Translations under genes and position numbers: made by a program
Shown here: positions 53,468 through 62,307 of the stretch, one piece after another
Position numbering within the stretch: the stretch's first letter is position 1
Layout: each line of letters begins with the position of its first letter
DNA from: SAR116 cluster bacterium AG-390-L20
GTDB taxonomy: Bacteria > Pseudomonadota > Alphaproteobacteria > Puniceispirillales > Marisalimonadaceae
Assembly (NCBI GenBank): GCA_003278095.1
Contig: QCHB01000002.1
Coordinates: 62,001 to 126,000 of the forward strand
DNA length: 64,000 nucleotides
Direction of reading: 5' to 3'
The notes under the pieces: model-generated
What the model was told of the DNA's origin: nothing
The model's database searches: none
The model's input: only the letters and a program-made list of their open reading frames with translations

Positions 53468-53893
53468 ATGAAAAAAAATTATATAAATAATTACCTAAAT
53501 TTATTTTCTAATTTGAATAAAGAAAACATAAAAAAATTTGATGATTTAGTTGTAAAGGATATTATTTTCATTGATCCATTTAACAATATTAAAGGTTTAG
53601 ATAATTTTAAAAATATTTTTTATCACATGTTTGATACTGTTGAAGAGCCAAAATTTGACATTGTAGATTATGCTCAAAATAAAGATCATATTTTTTTAAA
53701 ATGGAAAATGACTTTTTATGCATTTAAAGCTTCGCAAACCATTGAGGGAATGAGCGATATAACACTTAATAAAGAAGGTAAAGTTATATCTCATCTAGAT
53801 TATTGGGATTCTTTAAATGGCATATTTATAAAATTACCTTTTCTTGGTTTTTTATATAAAATTAGTTTGCGAATGTTTAAAATTAAAAATTAA
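53468..53893 (+). CDS. SnoaL/NTF2-like protein
   Basis: The 141-residue protein looks like a SnoaL/NTF2-like fold: an N-terminal helix pair, then IIFIDPFNNIKGLDNFKNIFYHMF, a curved sheet with HIFLKWKMTF and TIEGMSDITLNKEGKVISHLDYWD. The IDPF and LDYWD segments are typical of the nuclear-transport-factor-2-like proteins that sit in cyclopropane synthase clusters. Function is unknown. I use ATG 53468; a TTG at 53450 overlaps the SDR gene. Its stop codon overlaps that of the cyclopropane synthase gene. Confidence 0.82.
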   Translation: MKKNYINNYLNLFSNLNKENIKKFDDLVVKDIIFIDPFNNIKGLDNFKNIFYHMFDTVEEPKFDIVDYAQNKDHIFLKWKMTFYAFKASQTIEGMSDITLNKEGKVISHLDYWDSLNGIFIKLPFLGFLYKISLRMFKIKN

Positions 53894-55062
53894 TTAAATT
53901 TTAAATTAATTTGTTTTAGGTCTATGTTTTTTGAAAGAAACCCACCTTCACAATATGAAAAATAATAATTCCACATTCGATTGAACGTTTCATCAAAACC
54001 AAGTTTTTCAATATTTTCCCAATTTTTATTAAATTCTTGTTTCCACAAACTTAAAGTTTTTGCATAGTCATTAGCATAACTGTTCACGCTCTCTATATAT
54101 AATGAGTTATTACTTAATATATTTTCAAGTATTTTATATGAGGGTAACATTCCACCAGGAAAAATATATTTTTGAATAAAATCTGGATTTTTTTCATAAA
54201 CATTAAAAATTTTATCGTCGATTGTAATTAGTTGAAGCCCAATATTACCATTAGGTTTTAATATACTTTTAATTTTATTAAAAAAAACATTCCAGTAATC
54301 CTTACCTACTGCTTCAAACATTTCTATGGATACAATTTTATCAAACTTGCCTTCAATGTTACGATAATCACAGAATAAAACTGTTACTTTTTTTGATAAA
54401 TTGGCTTCTTCAATTCTTTTTTTTGCAAAATTAAATTGTTCTTTGGAAATTGTGATAGCAGTTATTTTGCAATTATAATTATTTCCTAAAAATTCTGAAA
54501 AACCGCCCCATCCACATCCAATTTCTAATATTGTATCTCCATTTTTTATATTTGATAACTCAGCTAGTTTTTTATATTTATTTTTTTGAGCAAGTTCGAG
54601 TTTATCATATTGATCAGAAAATATTGCAGAAGAGTATGTCATAGATTTATCTAACCAATATCTATAAAATTGATTACCTAAATCATAATGATATGAGATA
54701 TTTTTCTTTGCTTGGATTTTAGTATTTCTTTTTTTGAAATGTAAAAATTTATTATAAAGGTATTTTAAAAAAGAAATTTTAAATGTTTCTTCAGCTTGAT
54801 CATTATTTAGGGCACAATAATGCATAAGTGAAGTCAAATTTTTAGATGATATTCTTTTGTCCATATATAGTTCAGCAAATTTTACTGACCCACCATGAAT
54901 AATTTCTTTTATAACATTATTATCAGCTATTTTTAAATGTGCATGGGGACCATTCTTGTAAGCATCTATTTTATTCGTAATTCCATTTGGCCATTCTATA
55001 GAAATAGATCCATAAGGGAATTTTTTAACTCCATTTAAAAATAATTTATTCCAAAATTTCAT
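53890..55062 (-). CDS. cfa: Cyclopropane-fatty-acyl-phospholipid synthase family
   Basis: The 390-residue SAM-dependent methyltransferase has YHYDLGNQFYRYWLD (124-138), MTYSSAIF, the SAM-binding LEIGCGWGGFSEF (about 179-191), and IVSIEMFEAVGKDYW, all marks of the Cfa/UfaA family, which methylates double bonds of membrane phospholipids. The C-terminal YANDYAKTLSLWKQEF and FNRMWNYYFSYCEGGF are normal. Close paralogues make methylated or furan fatty acids, so the exact product is open. It follows the DUF1365 gene by 38 bases on the same strand. Confidence 0.92.
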   Translation of the reverse strand: MKFWNKLFLNGVKKFPYGSISIEWPNGITNKIDAYKNGPHAHLKIADNNVIKEIIHGGSVKFAELYMDKRISSKNLTSLMHYCALNNDQAEETFKISFLKYLYNKFLHFKKRNTKIQAKKNISYHYDLGNQFYRYWLDKSMTYSSAIFSDQYDKLELAQKNKYKKLAELSNIKNGDTILEIGCGWGGFSEFLGNNYNCKITAITISKEQFNFAKKRIEEANLSKKVTVLFCDYRNIEGKFDKIVSIEMFEAVGKDYWNVFFNKIKSILKPNGNIGLQLITIDDKIFNVYEKNPDFIQKYIFPGGMLPSYKILENILSNNSLYIESVNSYANDYAKTLSLWKQEFNKNWENIEKLGFDETFNRMWNYYFSYCEGGFLSKNIDLKQINLKFN

Positions 55063-55100
55063 TTAATATTGATTTCCTTTTATAAATAAAAATACATTTG

Positions 55101-55910
55101 TTAATCTTTTGATATTTTGATGCCGAATGAATGTTTAACTTTTTGACTAGAAGGTATCTTATAAAGCCTGATTTTTTTTAACCAAAGAAAAAAAGCTTGT
55201 AAATGAATATTTATCCAAATTTTGCCAGGAAACAAATAAAGTTTCATAAAAGCTATTACAATATTAAAATTATTAAATTTTATTTCCTTTAAATCCATGG
55301 AAGCAGAAAAAACTTTTTTTTCATTAATTATGTAATCTACAGATGTTAATATCTTATCATTTAATTGATTTGCATATAGATGGTAGTAACCTTTTTGGGG
55401 ATAAAAAGGAGATACGAAAAGTTTTTTTACAGTTTTTTGGACCACATTATTTTTATTTAGATTTTTTAATACGTAATGATGTATGTCTCCAAACGTGTTT
55501 CTTACTTCAAAAACAGAATGTAATAACGACCCTTTGGTATCATAACAAAAATAAATAGATAAAGGATTAAATCCCCAACCAAGTACTTTGGGGAATGTTA
55601 ATAATTTAATATTACGAATTTTAGTTTCATTAGCACCAGATTTTTGGATTAAATATAAGATAAATTGATACAAATTTTGATTTTCTGAGTGATTTAATTG
55701 ATCTCCATGATTTGATGAATGCCATGCTAATAGATTAAACTTATTTATAGAAAATAAAGTTGGGTATTTATATGTCTCTTTACATTCGTCACTTCTTAAT
55801 TCTATAAAAATTGCATTCATTTTATTTTTAAAAAAATGTTCTTTACCATCTTTTCTTGAATGATGAATAAACCCATTATAAAATTTAATACTACCTGTAT
55901 TTAATATCAT
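55101..55910 (-). CDS. DUF1365-family protein
   Basis: The 269-residue protein matches DUF1365: it begins with LNTGSIKFYNGFIHHSRKDGKEHFF, then the family's LLTFPKVLGWGFNPLSIYFCYD, EVRNTFGDIHHYVL, KLFVSPFYPQKGYYHLY and a C-terminal LKEIKFNNFN...LYLFPGKIW-type part. DUF1365 genes almost always neighbour an FAD oxidoreductase and a Cfa-type methyltransferase, as here. Its molecular role is not established, though links to lipid modification and photo-oxidative stress are known for such clusters. Confidence 0.92.
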   Translation of the reverse strand: MILNTGSIKFYNGFIHHSRKDGKEHFFKNKMNAIFIELRSDECKETYKYPTLFSINKFNLLAWHSSNHGDQLNHSENQNLYQFILYLIQKSGANETKIRNIKLLTFPKVLGWGFNPLSIYFCYDTKGSLLHSVFEVRNTFGDIHHYVLKNLNKNNVVQKTVKKLFVSPFYPQKGYYHLYANQLNDKILTSVDYIINEKKVFSASMDLKEIKFNNFNIVIAFMKLYLFPGKIWINIHLQAFFLWLKKIRLYKIPSSQKVKHSFGIKISKD

Positions 55911-55919
55911 TAAATAAAC

Positions 55920-57185
55920 TCAATTTCTTTGTTCCCATGGTACTACAACATTAAGAGTCTTACTTATACTGACTGCAGACGCAATGCCGTCTTCATGAAA
56001 ACCATATTTTAACCAAGCCCCTACATAAAAAATATTATTTTTTCCCTGTATTTCAATTATTTTACTTTGAGCTTCATTAGTTTTGAAATTAAAAATAGGG
56101 TGTTCATAAATAATTTTTTTGTAAGTCAAAGATTTTGATGGGATTATATATGGGTTTAAACTAACAAATACATTTAGAGAATTATTAATCTTTTGAAGTA
56201 AATTCATCCAATATGTCACTGACGATTTTTCTTCTTTTTTACTAGATATATAATTCCAGCTAGACCATGTTTTTTTATTTTTAGGCATCAAGTTCTTATC
56301 GGAATGTAAGTAAACTGTATTTTTTTGATATTTAAATTTACTTAAAATATCAGTTGATTGTTTATCTAAGTTTTTAATTAATCTTATCGTTTGATCTGGA
56401 TGTGTTGCCATAATAACTTTGTCAAATATTTCAGTGTTTTTTTCAAAGTTGATTTCAATTTTGTTATTTTTAGAAAAAATAGATTTTATTTTTGAATTTA
56501 AGACAAATTTATTTTTTTTATTCTTTTTGATTTTTTCTACAACTTTATTCACATATTGTCTTGAACCACCCTTAACTGTCCTCCATTTTGGTCGAAATAT
56601 AAAATTGATTAATTGATGATTTTTAAAAAAAGTAAGTAGAGTTTTCGCAGGAAAATTTAATATTTCCTTTTCTGGGCATGACCATATAGCGGAAGACATT
56701 GGGATAAGATGATCATACACAAACTCTTCACTAAACTTACACCTTTTTACGTATTCACCTAAACTTTCATTTTCTTTAACTTGAAAAGCATATTTGTAAC
56801 CAAACATAAAAAAAACAAAAATATCTTTAAGCATTTTATAAAATTTAATATTAAATAAATTTTTTTTCTGAGCAAATATTCCTGTCATAGATCCAGAATA
56901 CTCTAATTGCCCATCTCTTGCTGAAACAGCAAAGGACATATCGGAATTTATTGTTTCTATTTTCAAAAAATCAAAAAAACCTATTAAATTAGGATAGTTT
57001 AACTTGTTATAAACAATAAAGCCTGTATCAACTGAAATTAAATTTTGTTTATGTTTTATATCAACGGTGTTTGCATGCCCTCCAAATCTTTTGTCAATTT
57101 CAAATAAAGTAATATTATGTTTTTGTGACAAAAGTAAAGCTGAAGAAAGGCCTGATATACCAGAACCAATTATTGCAATTTTCAT
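55920..57185 (-). CDS. FAD-dependent amine-oxidase-like protein of the cfa/DUF1365 cluster
   Basis: The 421-residue flavoprotein begins with the Rossmann motif IAIIGSGISGLSSALLLS (GSGISG at 7-12), followed by FEIDKRFGGHANTVD and DTGFIVYN, the pattern of NAD(P)/FAD-binding proteins (COG2907) that neighbour DUF1365 and cfa. The C-terminal FAD motif is FYVGAWLKYGFHEDGIASAVSIS. The substrate is presumed to be a lipid fatty-acyl chain but not known. It ends ten bases before the DUF1365 start codon; these three form a reverse operon. Confidence 0.92.
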   Translation of the reverse strand: MKIAIIGSGISGLSSALLLSQKHNITLFEIDKRFGGHANTVDIKHKQNLISVDTGFIVYNKLNYPNLIGFFDFLKIETINSDMSFAVSARDGQLEYSGSMTGIFAQKKNLFNIKFYKMLKDIFVFFMFGYKYAFQVKENESLGEYVKRCKFSEEFVYDHLIPMSSAIWSCPEKEILNFPAKTLLTFFKNHQLINFIFRPKWRTVKGGSRQYVNKVVEKIKKNKKNKFVLNSKIKSIFSKNNKIEINFEKNTEIFDKVIMATHPDQTIRLIKNLDKQSTDILSKFKYQKNTVYLHSDKNLMPKNKKTWSSWNYISSKKEEKSSVTYWMNLLQKINNSLNVFVSLNPYIIPSKSLTYKKIIYEHPIFNFKTNEAQSKIIEIQGKNNIFYVGAWLKYGFHEDGIASAVSISKTLNVVVPWEQRN

Positions 57186-57210
57186 TTATTAGGAACTCTA
57201 TATTAGATTT

Positions 57211-57387
57211 TTATTGTTTTTCTATTAATCCAGATCTTGGCGTACATTGATCTGAAAATAATTGTTGTAACATTGATTCTTTACAATTTAAATGATCTGG
57301 CATTTTCATACCTGATTGTTCTCGATAAATCGAAGCTATAACTAAAACAGAAATTAGTACCGCTAAAATCCACATATTCATTGACAT
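57211..57387 (-). CDS. Small single-helix membrane protein (58 residues)
   Basis: From ATG 57387 the frame encodes one membrane helix (about 4-20, MWILAVLISVLVIASIY) and a polar tail with two cysteines (DHLNCKESM and SDQCTPRSG). AGG lies nine bases upstream; a longer version from TTG 57411 would overlap the YcgN gene. The tail with two cysteines could be outside the cytoplasm and form a disulfide. No family is recognised. It lies between the YcgN gene and the FAD oxidoreductase gene on the same strand. Confidence 0.6.
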   Translation of the reverse strand: MSMNMWILAVLISVLVIASIYREQSGMKMPDHLNCKESMLQQLFSDQCTPRSGLIEKQ

Positions 57388-57404
57388 ATTTGTACCTATA
57401 ATTT

Positions 57405-57830
57405 TTACCAATCATATATATAATCAGGCAAGTTTTTAACTTTTATATTTTTTTCATTAGTTACTCTATTTTTTACACTATTACCACTTTTTACGATTTC
57501 TTCTTCATTTCCAGATATAAGAGGATGCCATTTGGGTAATTTTTTTCCTTGATCTATGAGCTTGTATGCGCATGTTTCAGGCATCCATTTTAGGTTTTTT
57601 AAATTTTCTGAAGATAAAACTGTACAATCTGGCACTAATGATTTTCTATTAAAATAGTCTTTGCATAGTGCAGTTTTTTCACATAACAATTTGCATGAAA
57701 CGTTTGTATAATAAATATCCTGAGTGTCAAAATCTTCCAGTTTGATCACACAACATTTACCACATTTATCACACAATGACTCCCACTCACTTGATGTCAT
57801 GTCTTTTAATTTTTTTGTTTCCCAAAACAT
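57405..57830 (-). CDS. YcgN-family cysteine-cluster protein (UPF0260)
   Basis: The 141-residue protein has the family's W-E-S-LCDKCGKCCVIKLED, then YTNVSCKLLCEKTALCKDYFNRKSLVPDC and WMPETCAYKLIDQGKKLPKWHPLISG. The eight cysteines probably bind a metal or iron-sulfur cluster. The family is widespread and small, and its function is unknown. It is divergent from mnmC with a 77-base gap. Confidence 0.92.
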   Translation of the reverse strand: MFWETKKLKDMTSSEWESLCDKCGKCCVIKLEDFDTQDIYYTNVSCKLLCEKTALCKDYFNRKSLVPDCTVLSSENLKNLKWMPETCAYKLIDQGKKLPKWHPLISGNEEEIVKSGNSVKNRVTNEKNIKVKNLPDYIYDW

Positions 57831-57907
57831 ATATTATTAAAAATCTCTAGTTTATATAATGTATAAAATTGTTTTAATAAATTTTTATTCATTTATAAAG
57901 ATTTAAA

Positions 57908-59716
57908 ATGAAAAATAACTTAATAAATCCTAAATTTTCAATTTCATCGAAATTAGGAATTTATTCAAAATCTTATAATGATATATATTTTGACAAATTG
58001 AATGGACCAAAAGAGACAGAGCATGTTTATCTTAACACAAATAATTTAACTAAAAGATTTAGAAATAAACAAAAATTTGTAATTGCTGAGATTGGTTTTG
58101 GTACAGGTTTAAATTTTCTTTTAACCTGGAAGTTGTGGAAAGAAAATAGATTAGCTAATGGATCTCTTACATATATAAGTTTTGAAAATGCTCCACTGTC
58201 TAAAAAAGAGATTGCAAGAGTATACAAAAAATTTAAAAAATTGGATCAATATTCAACCTTTCTTTTAAAAAATATTCCCGAAAGATATAAATCAACTCAC
58301 AGAATTTATATAAAAACTGATAATATAAATTTAATTTTAATTTATGATGATATTACTTCTTTAATTAATTTTAATTTTAAAGCAGACACTTGGTATTTAG
58401 ATGGCTTTTCTCCAAAAAAAAATCCATTGGTATGGACTGACAAACTTTTCAAACAACTTTATAATTTTACTAATTTAGACGGATCTTTAAGTACATTTTC
58501 TGTTGCAGGACAGATCAGAAAAGGTTTATTAAATGCTGGTTTTAAAGTTACAAAAGTAAGTGGGTACGGTAAGAAAAAAGAAATTTCTTATGCTATTAAA
58601 AAGGTTCCAATTAGTATCAAACAATACAAATTCAGCTGTGAAAAAAATATAGGTCCAGTTGCAATAATTGGGTCAGGCATCTCTGGTGCTTCGATAGCTT
58701 ATGCTTTAAGGATACGAAATACCGAGTGTTTTATAATTGACAAGTCACATAAACTTGGTAATGGAGCAAGTGGAAATAAATTAGCTCTTCAAATGCCAAA
58801 ATTCACTATGGATAATTCTCCTTATGGTTTGTTGTCACTTGAAGCTTTTCTATTTTCAAGAAAAATTGCAAAAAGCTTAAATGCAATCCCAAGATCAGAT
58901 GGTCTTGTTTTAATTCCTTCTAGAGATAGAGATATAATTAAATTTAAGAAACTACTAGAAAGTAATTGGCCCTTAGACTTACTTAATAGTAATTATGACA
59001 AACTTAATTTTTTAAAATTTGTTAACCATATCTATATGAAATCTAGTGGGATAGTAGATAATAGTAAATTCATTCAAAATCTTATAAAAGATGTAGAATT
59101 TGTATCAAAATTTGATGTTAAAAAGATAATAACTTCAAAAGACGGCTTTAATATTATTATTGATAAATTTGGTAACAGATTAAAAGCTAAAACAGTAATT
59201 TGGGCCAATGGATTTGAGATGACTAATCTTAGTGAAAATTTACCAATAATTCCAACGTCAGGCCAGGTTACTTATTTAAAAGCAAATGAGTTAAGTTCAA
59301 ATTTAAAAATCAATTTCAGTTATGGTCATCATTTCTGCCAAGCTTTTAAGGGGTATCACCAAATAGGAGCTTCATTTAATAGAAATGCCAATACATGTTT
59401 TAGAGAAATTGACCAAAATGCTAATATAAACTCCATACCAGAATTTTTAAGAAAAAATATTTTTTATGATATTACTGAAAGTGGCCATAGAGTAAGTGTA
59501 AGAGCGAGTACTAAAGATAGAATGCCATTTTTTAGTGATTTTAGCTCGTTAACAGGTAAAAAATCAAATAATATATATATTTTAGGTGGAATGGGTGCTT
59601 GGGGATTTGTTTATGCGCCATTTTATGCAGAACTTTTGGTAACAAAAATCATAAATGACCAATTAGTAATTAACAGCAAACTTGAGAAACTATTAACGAT
59701 TGAAAGATTGCTGTAA
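57908..59716 (+). CDS. mnmC: Bifunctional MnmC: tRNA 5-methylaminomethyl-2-thiouridine synthesis
   Basis: The 602-residue protein completes mnm5s2U at the wobble base of some tRNAs. The C-terminal FAD half (from about 250, AIIGSGISGASIAYAL, and KSHKLGNGASGNKLALQMPKF) removes the carboxymethyl group; the N-terminal half (IAEIGFGTGLNFLLTW near 60, DTWYLDGFSPKKNP near 160) methylates with SAM. Both halves are complete, with the final FAD segment GGMGAWGFVYAPFYAELL. Length is slightly below E. coli MnmC. It ends one base before the convergent amidohydrolase gene. Confidence 0.94.
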   Translation: MKNNLINPKFSISSKLGIYSKSYNDIYFDKLNGPKETEHVYLNTNNLTKRFRNKQKFVIAEIGFGTGLNFLLTWKLWKENRLANGSLTYISFENAPLSKKEIARVYKKFKKLDQYSTFLLKNIPERYKSTHRIYIKTDNINLILIYDDITSLINFNFKADTWYLDGFSPKKNPLVWTDKLFKQLYNFTNLDGSLSTFSVAGQIRKGLLNAGFKVTKVSGYGKKKEISYAIKKVPISIKQYKFSCEKNIGPVAIIGSGISGASIAYALRIRNTECFIIDKSHKLGNGASGNKLALQMPKFTMDNSPYGLLSLEAFLFSRKIAKSLNAIPRSDGLVLIPSRDRDIIKFKKLLESNWPLDLLNSNYDKLNFLKFVNHIYMKSSGIVDNSKFIQNLIKDVEFVSKFDVKKIITSKDGFNIIIDKFGNRLKAKTVIWANGFEMTNLSENLPIIPTSGQVTYLKANELSSNLKINFSYGHHFCQAFKGYHQIGASFNRNANTCFREIDQNANINSIPEFLRKNIFYDITESGHRVSVRASTKDRMPFFSDFSSLTGKKSNNIYILGGMGAWGFVYAPFYAELLVTKIINDQLVINSKLEKLLTIERLL

Positions 59717-60544
59717 TTACTCAGCAGCATGTTTTGTATTAAGATTAAAATTTTCAAAAGTTTTTTTAAAGATTTCTTGCAATGGCTTTAAATTATTTAT
59801 TAAAAGCTTTTCTTCATTCATATACAACGATCTATTAACTTCTATTTGAATAGTCTCAACGCCTTTTGATGGATTGCCGTAGTTTCTAGTAATAAACCCA
59901 CCTGCATAAGGATTATTTAATTGAACGATTAAACCATTATTTTCAAAATTCTTCCGCATATAATCTATTAATTCATTCGAAGAGCTTCTTCCATGATTAT
60001 TTCCCAAGACAATATCTGGTTTTTTCTTAAACCGTTTTAGAGCATTGGATGGCATTGTATGTAAATCAAAATGATAACAAACCCCAAATCTATCTAATAA
60101 TTGATTTATTTGATTTGATAAAATTTTATGAAAAGGATCATAATAATTTTCTAAAATAAAATTAGCATATGAAACTGGTAATTTATTCTTAAATATATTT
60201 TCACTTAAAATAAGTTTTGGAAAAACCCCAAGGCCAAATGAAATCATTTTTTTTTCATCTATTTGATGACTGTTTACCCTACTAATAAACATATCGTTAT
60301 CTATAGCATTTCTAGATCTATTTAAGTCTACAACTACCCTAGAGCATTTAGCTATAATAACATCTGCAATTTTAAAATCCATTAAATCTAATATTTTATT
60401 AGATTGAAAATCTTCAATTTTTCTAACTTTATTTAATTTTAATTTTAAGTTTTGTATAAAAATATTGGGATAAAAATTTCCAGCATGTGGAACAGTTAAT
60501 AAAACTGGATTTTTGGGATTTCTTCTAATAAACTTTTCTAGCAT
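59717..60544 (-). CDS. N-formylglutamate amidohydrolase family
   Basis: The 275-residue protein has the family's LLTVPHAGNFYP (PHAGN at 19-23), KCSRVVVDLNRSRNAIDNDM with the metal-binding site, CYHFDLHTMPSNA, DIVLGNNHGRSS and GGFITRNYGNPSKGVETIQIEVNRSLYM. The family contains hutG of histidine breakdown and other N-formyl or amide hydrolases. No other hut genes are in view, so the physiological substrate is open. The start is ATG 60544; the TTG 18 bases earlier is unlikely. Confidence 0.85.
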   Translation of the reverse strand: MLEKFIRRNPKNPVLLTVPHAGNFYPNIFIQNLKLKLNKVRKIEDFQSNKILDLMDFKIADVIIAKCSRVVVDLNRSRNAIDNDMFISRVNSHQIDEKKMISFGLGVFPKLILSENIFKNKLPVSYANFILENYYDPFHKILSNQINQLLDRFGVCYHFDLHTMPSNALKRFKKKPDIVLGNNHGRSSSNELIDYMRKNFENNGLIVQLNNPYAGGFITRNYGNPSKGVETIQIEVNRSLYMNEEKLLINNLKPLQEIFKKTFENFNLNTKHAAE

Positions 60545-60648
60545 AGTAAATTTGTAAATCAATCTAATTTGTTTTTGTTTATCAATTAAATAAATTACTT
60601 TATATGAATTTATTTTAAAAACTAATTAATAATTATTGAAAGTTTAAT

Positions 60649-61866
60649 ATGAGATATTTTAATATTCCAGACCCTTTACTTGATTCAACCAGACAAATGT
60701 TTAAAGATTTAGAGAATGACGTAAGTGACACAAAAATTGACTTAGGCATTGGAATTTATAGGGATGAAAAAGGTGAAGCTCCAGTTTTTAAAGCTGTGAA
60801 AAAAGCTGAAAGTATTTTGTATCAAAATGAAAAGTCAAAATCGTATAAAACTCCTGCAGGAAATAGTGAATATTGTAAAAATATTTTAGATTTAGTTCTT
60901 GGTAAAGACATTCTTTCAGAACGAAAAGACAAAGTTGGCGCTATACAAATACCAGGCGCTGGTTCTGGATTACGTATTGCAGGTGAAGTGATAAAAAATA
61001 ATGTACAAAATAAACTTATATCTATACCTGATCCTACCTGGGGACAACAGCCATTTATGTTTGAAAAGGCTGGATTAAAAATTTCCAAACATACTTATTA
61101 TAATGAACAAAATAATTTCTTAGATTTTGATAATATGATTAATGACTTGAATAAACTTAAATCAGGAGATTCGTTGTTATTACATGGATGTTGTCATAAT
61201 CCAACTGGTGCAGATTTATCTTTAGAACAATGGGAACAAGTTGCTAATATTTGTCTTAAAAAAGGGATATTACCATTTATTGATCTAGTCTATCAAGGAT
61301 TAGGGAAAAGTATAATAGATGATGTTCTTGGAATTAGAAAATTAGTCCAAACAGTACCAGAAGTAATCATTACAGTTTCATCTAGCAAAACGTTTGGTGT
61401 ATATAGGGATCGATGTGGAATGATTGCGGTAATAACTGATGTTGATAAAGTTAAAAGCAAATCTTTAGAAACTATGTTAAGTGAGATAGCGCGTGAACTT
61501 TATTTTCATCCACCTGATCATGCTGCAGAAATAATTAATACCTTATTAAAAGATGAAGTTTTAAAAAAAGATTGGCTTTCAGAAATTAGAACAATGCAGA
61601 ACAGAATTGTGTCTTTGAGACATAAACTTGCAAATTCTTTACAAGAAAAGCAAAAAACAGATTATTTTAGTTTTTTAAAAGTTCAAAATGGTATGTTTTC
61701 TCTTTTACCTATATCCCGTGAAGGTATAATGATATTGAGAAAAGAAAATGGAATATACCTTATGCCTGATGGTCGTGTGAATATCGCTTCTTTGCCTGAA
61801 AATAAAATAGATTTTATTTCTTCTAAAATATGTTCTCTTAAAGAATTTAAGGGCAAAGGAATTTAA
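60649..61866 (+). CDS. Aromatic/aspartate aminotransferase (TyrB/AspC type)
   Basis: The 405-residue PLP enzyme is a class I aminotransferase of the aspartate/tyrosine branch: DTKIDLGIGIYRDEKGEAPVFKAVKKAE near the start, IPGAGSGLRIAGEV, LLHGCCHNPTGADLS and the PLP lysine Lys247 in TVSSSKTFGVYRDRCG, the last also with the phosphate-binding arginine. It would move amino groups between aspartate or aromatic amino acids and 2-oxoglutarate. It lies one base before the TTG start of the thioesterase gene, so the two are co-transcribed. Confidence 0.92.
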   Translation: MRYFNIPDPLLDSTRQMFKDLENDVSDTKIDLGIGIYRDEKGEAPVFKAVKKAESILYQNEKSKSYKTPAGNSEYCKNILDLVLGKDILSERKDKVGAIQIPGAGSGLRIAGEVIKNNVQNKLISIPDPTWGQQPFMFEKAGLKISKHTYYNEQNNFLDFDNMINDLNKLKSGDSLLLHGCCHNPTGADLSLEQWEQVANICLKKGILPFIDLVYQGLGKSIIDDVLGIRKLVQTVPEVIITVSSSKTFGVYRDRCGMIAVITDVDKVKSKSLETMLSEIARELYFHPPDHAAEIINTLLKDEVLKKDWLSEIRTMQNRIVSLRHKLANSLQEKQKTDYFSFLKVQNGMFSLLPISREGIMILRKENGIYLMPDGRVNIASLPENKIDFISSKICSLKEFKGKGI

Positions 61867-61867
61867 A

Positions 61868-62305
61868 TTGAAAAAAAAACCCTCTAATAGAAGTGAATAT
61901 AATTTTTTTTCTAAAATAAGCACAAGGTGGAATGATAATGATATTTATGGCCATATGAATAATATTGTTTATTACGAATTATTTGATACTGCAGTTAATA
62001 AATGGCTAATTCAAAATAATTTAATTGATATAAAGTATGGTAAAAATATTGGTTTAATTGTTCAATCAGGCTGCAATTATTTTTCTTCTTTTCAATATCC
62101 AGAAGAAATTGATGCGGGGATAAGAGTAACCAAAATTGGAAGTAGTTCGGTAAGATACGAAATAGGTTTATTTAATGAAAAAGATGAAATTTCTTCTGCG
62201 GATGGTTTTTTTGTACATGTATATGTAGATAGAGAAACAAATACTCCAATACCTTTAAATTATGATTTTAAAAAAACCTTAGACACTATATTTGTAGAAC
62301 TATAA
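61868..62305 (+). CDS. YbgC-like acyl-CoA thioesterase
   Basis: The 145-residue hot-dog protein has STRWNDNDIYGHMNNIVYYELFD, the 4-hydroxybenzoyl-CoA thioesterase motif with catalytic Asp25 and the GHMNN that follows. These enzymes hydrolyse short or aromatic acyl-CoAs. The start is TTG 61868, fixed by AAAGGA seven bases upstream and by the lack of any ATG before the motif. It is co-transcribed with the aminotransferase gene. Confidence 0.9.
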   Translation: MKKKPSNRSEYNFFSKISTRWNDNDIYGHMNNIVYYELFDTAVNKWLIQNNLIDIKYGKNIGLIVQSGCNYFSSFQYPEEIDAGIRVTKIGSSSVRYEIGLFNEKDEISSADGFFVHVYVDRETNTPIPLNYDFKKTLDTIFVEL

Positions 62306-62307
62306 AT

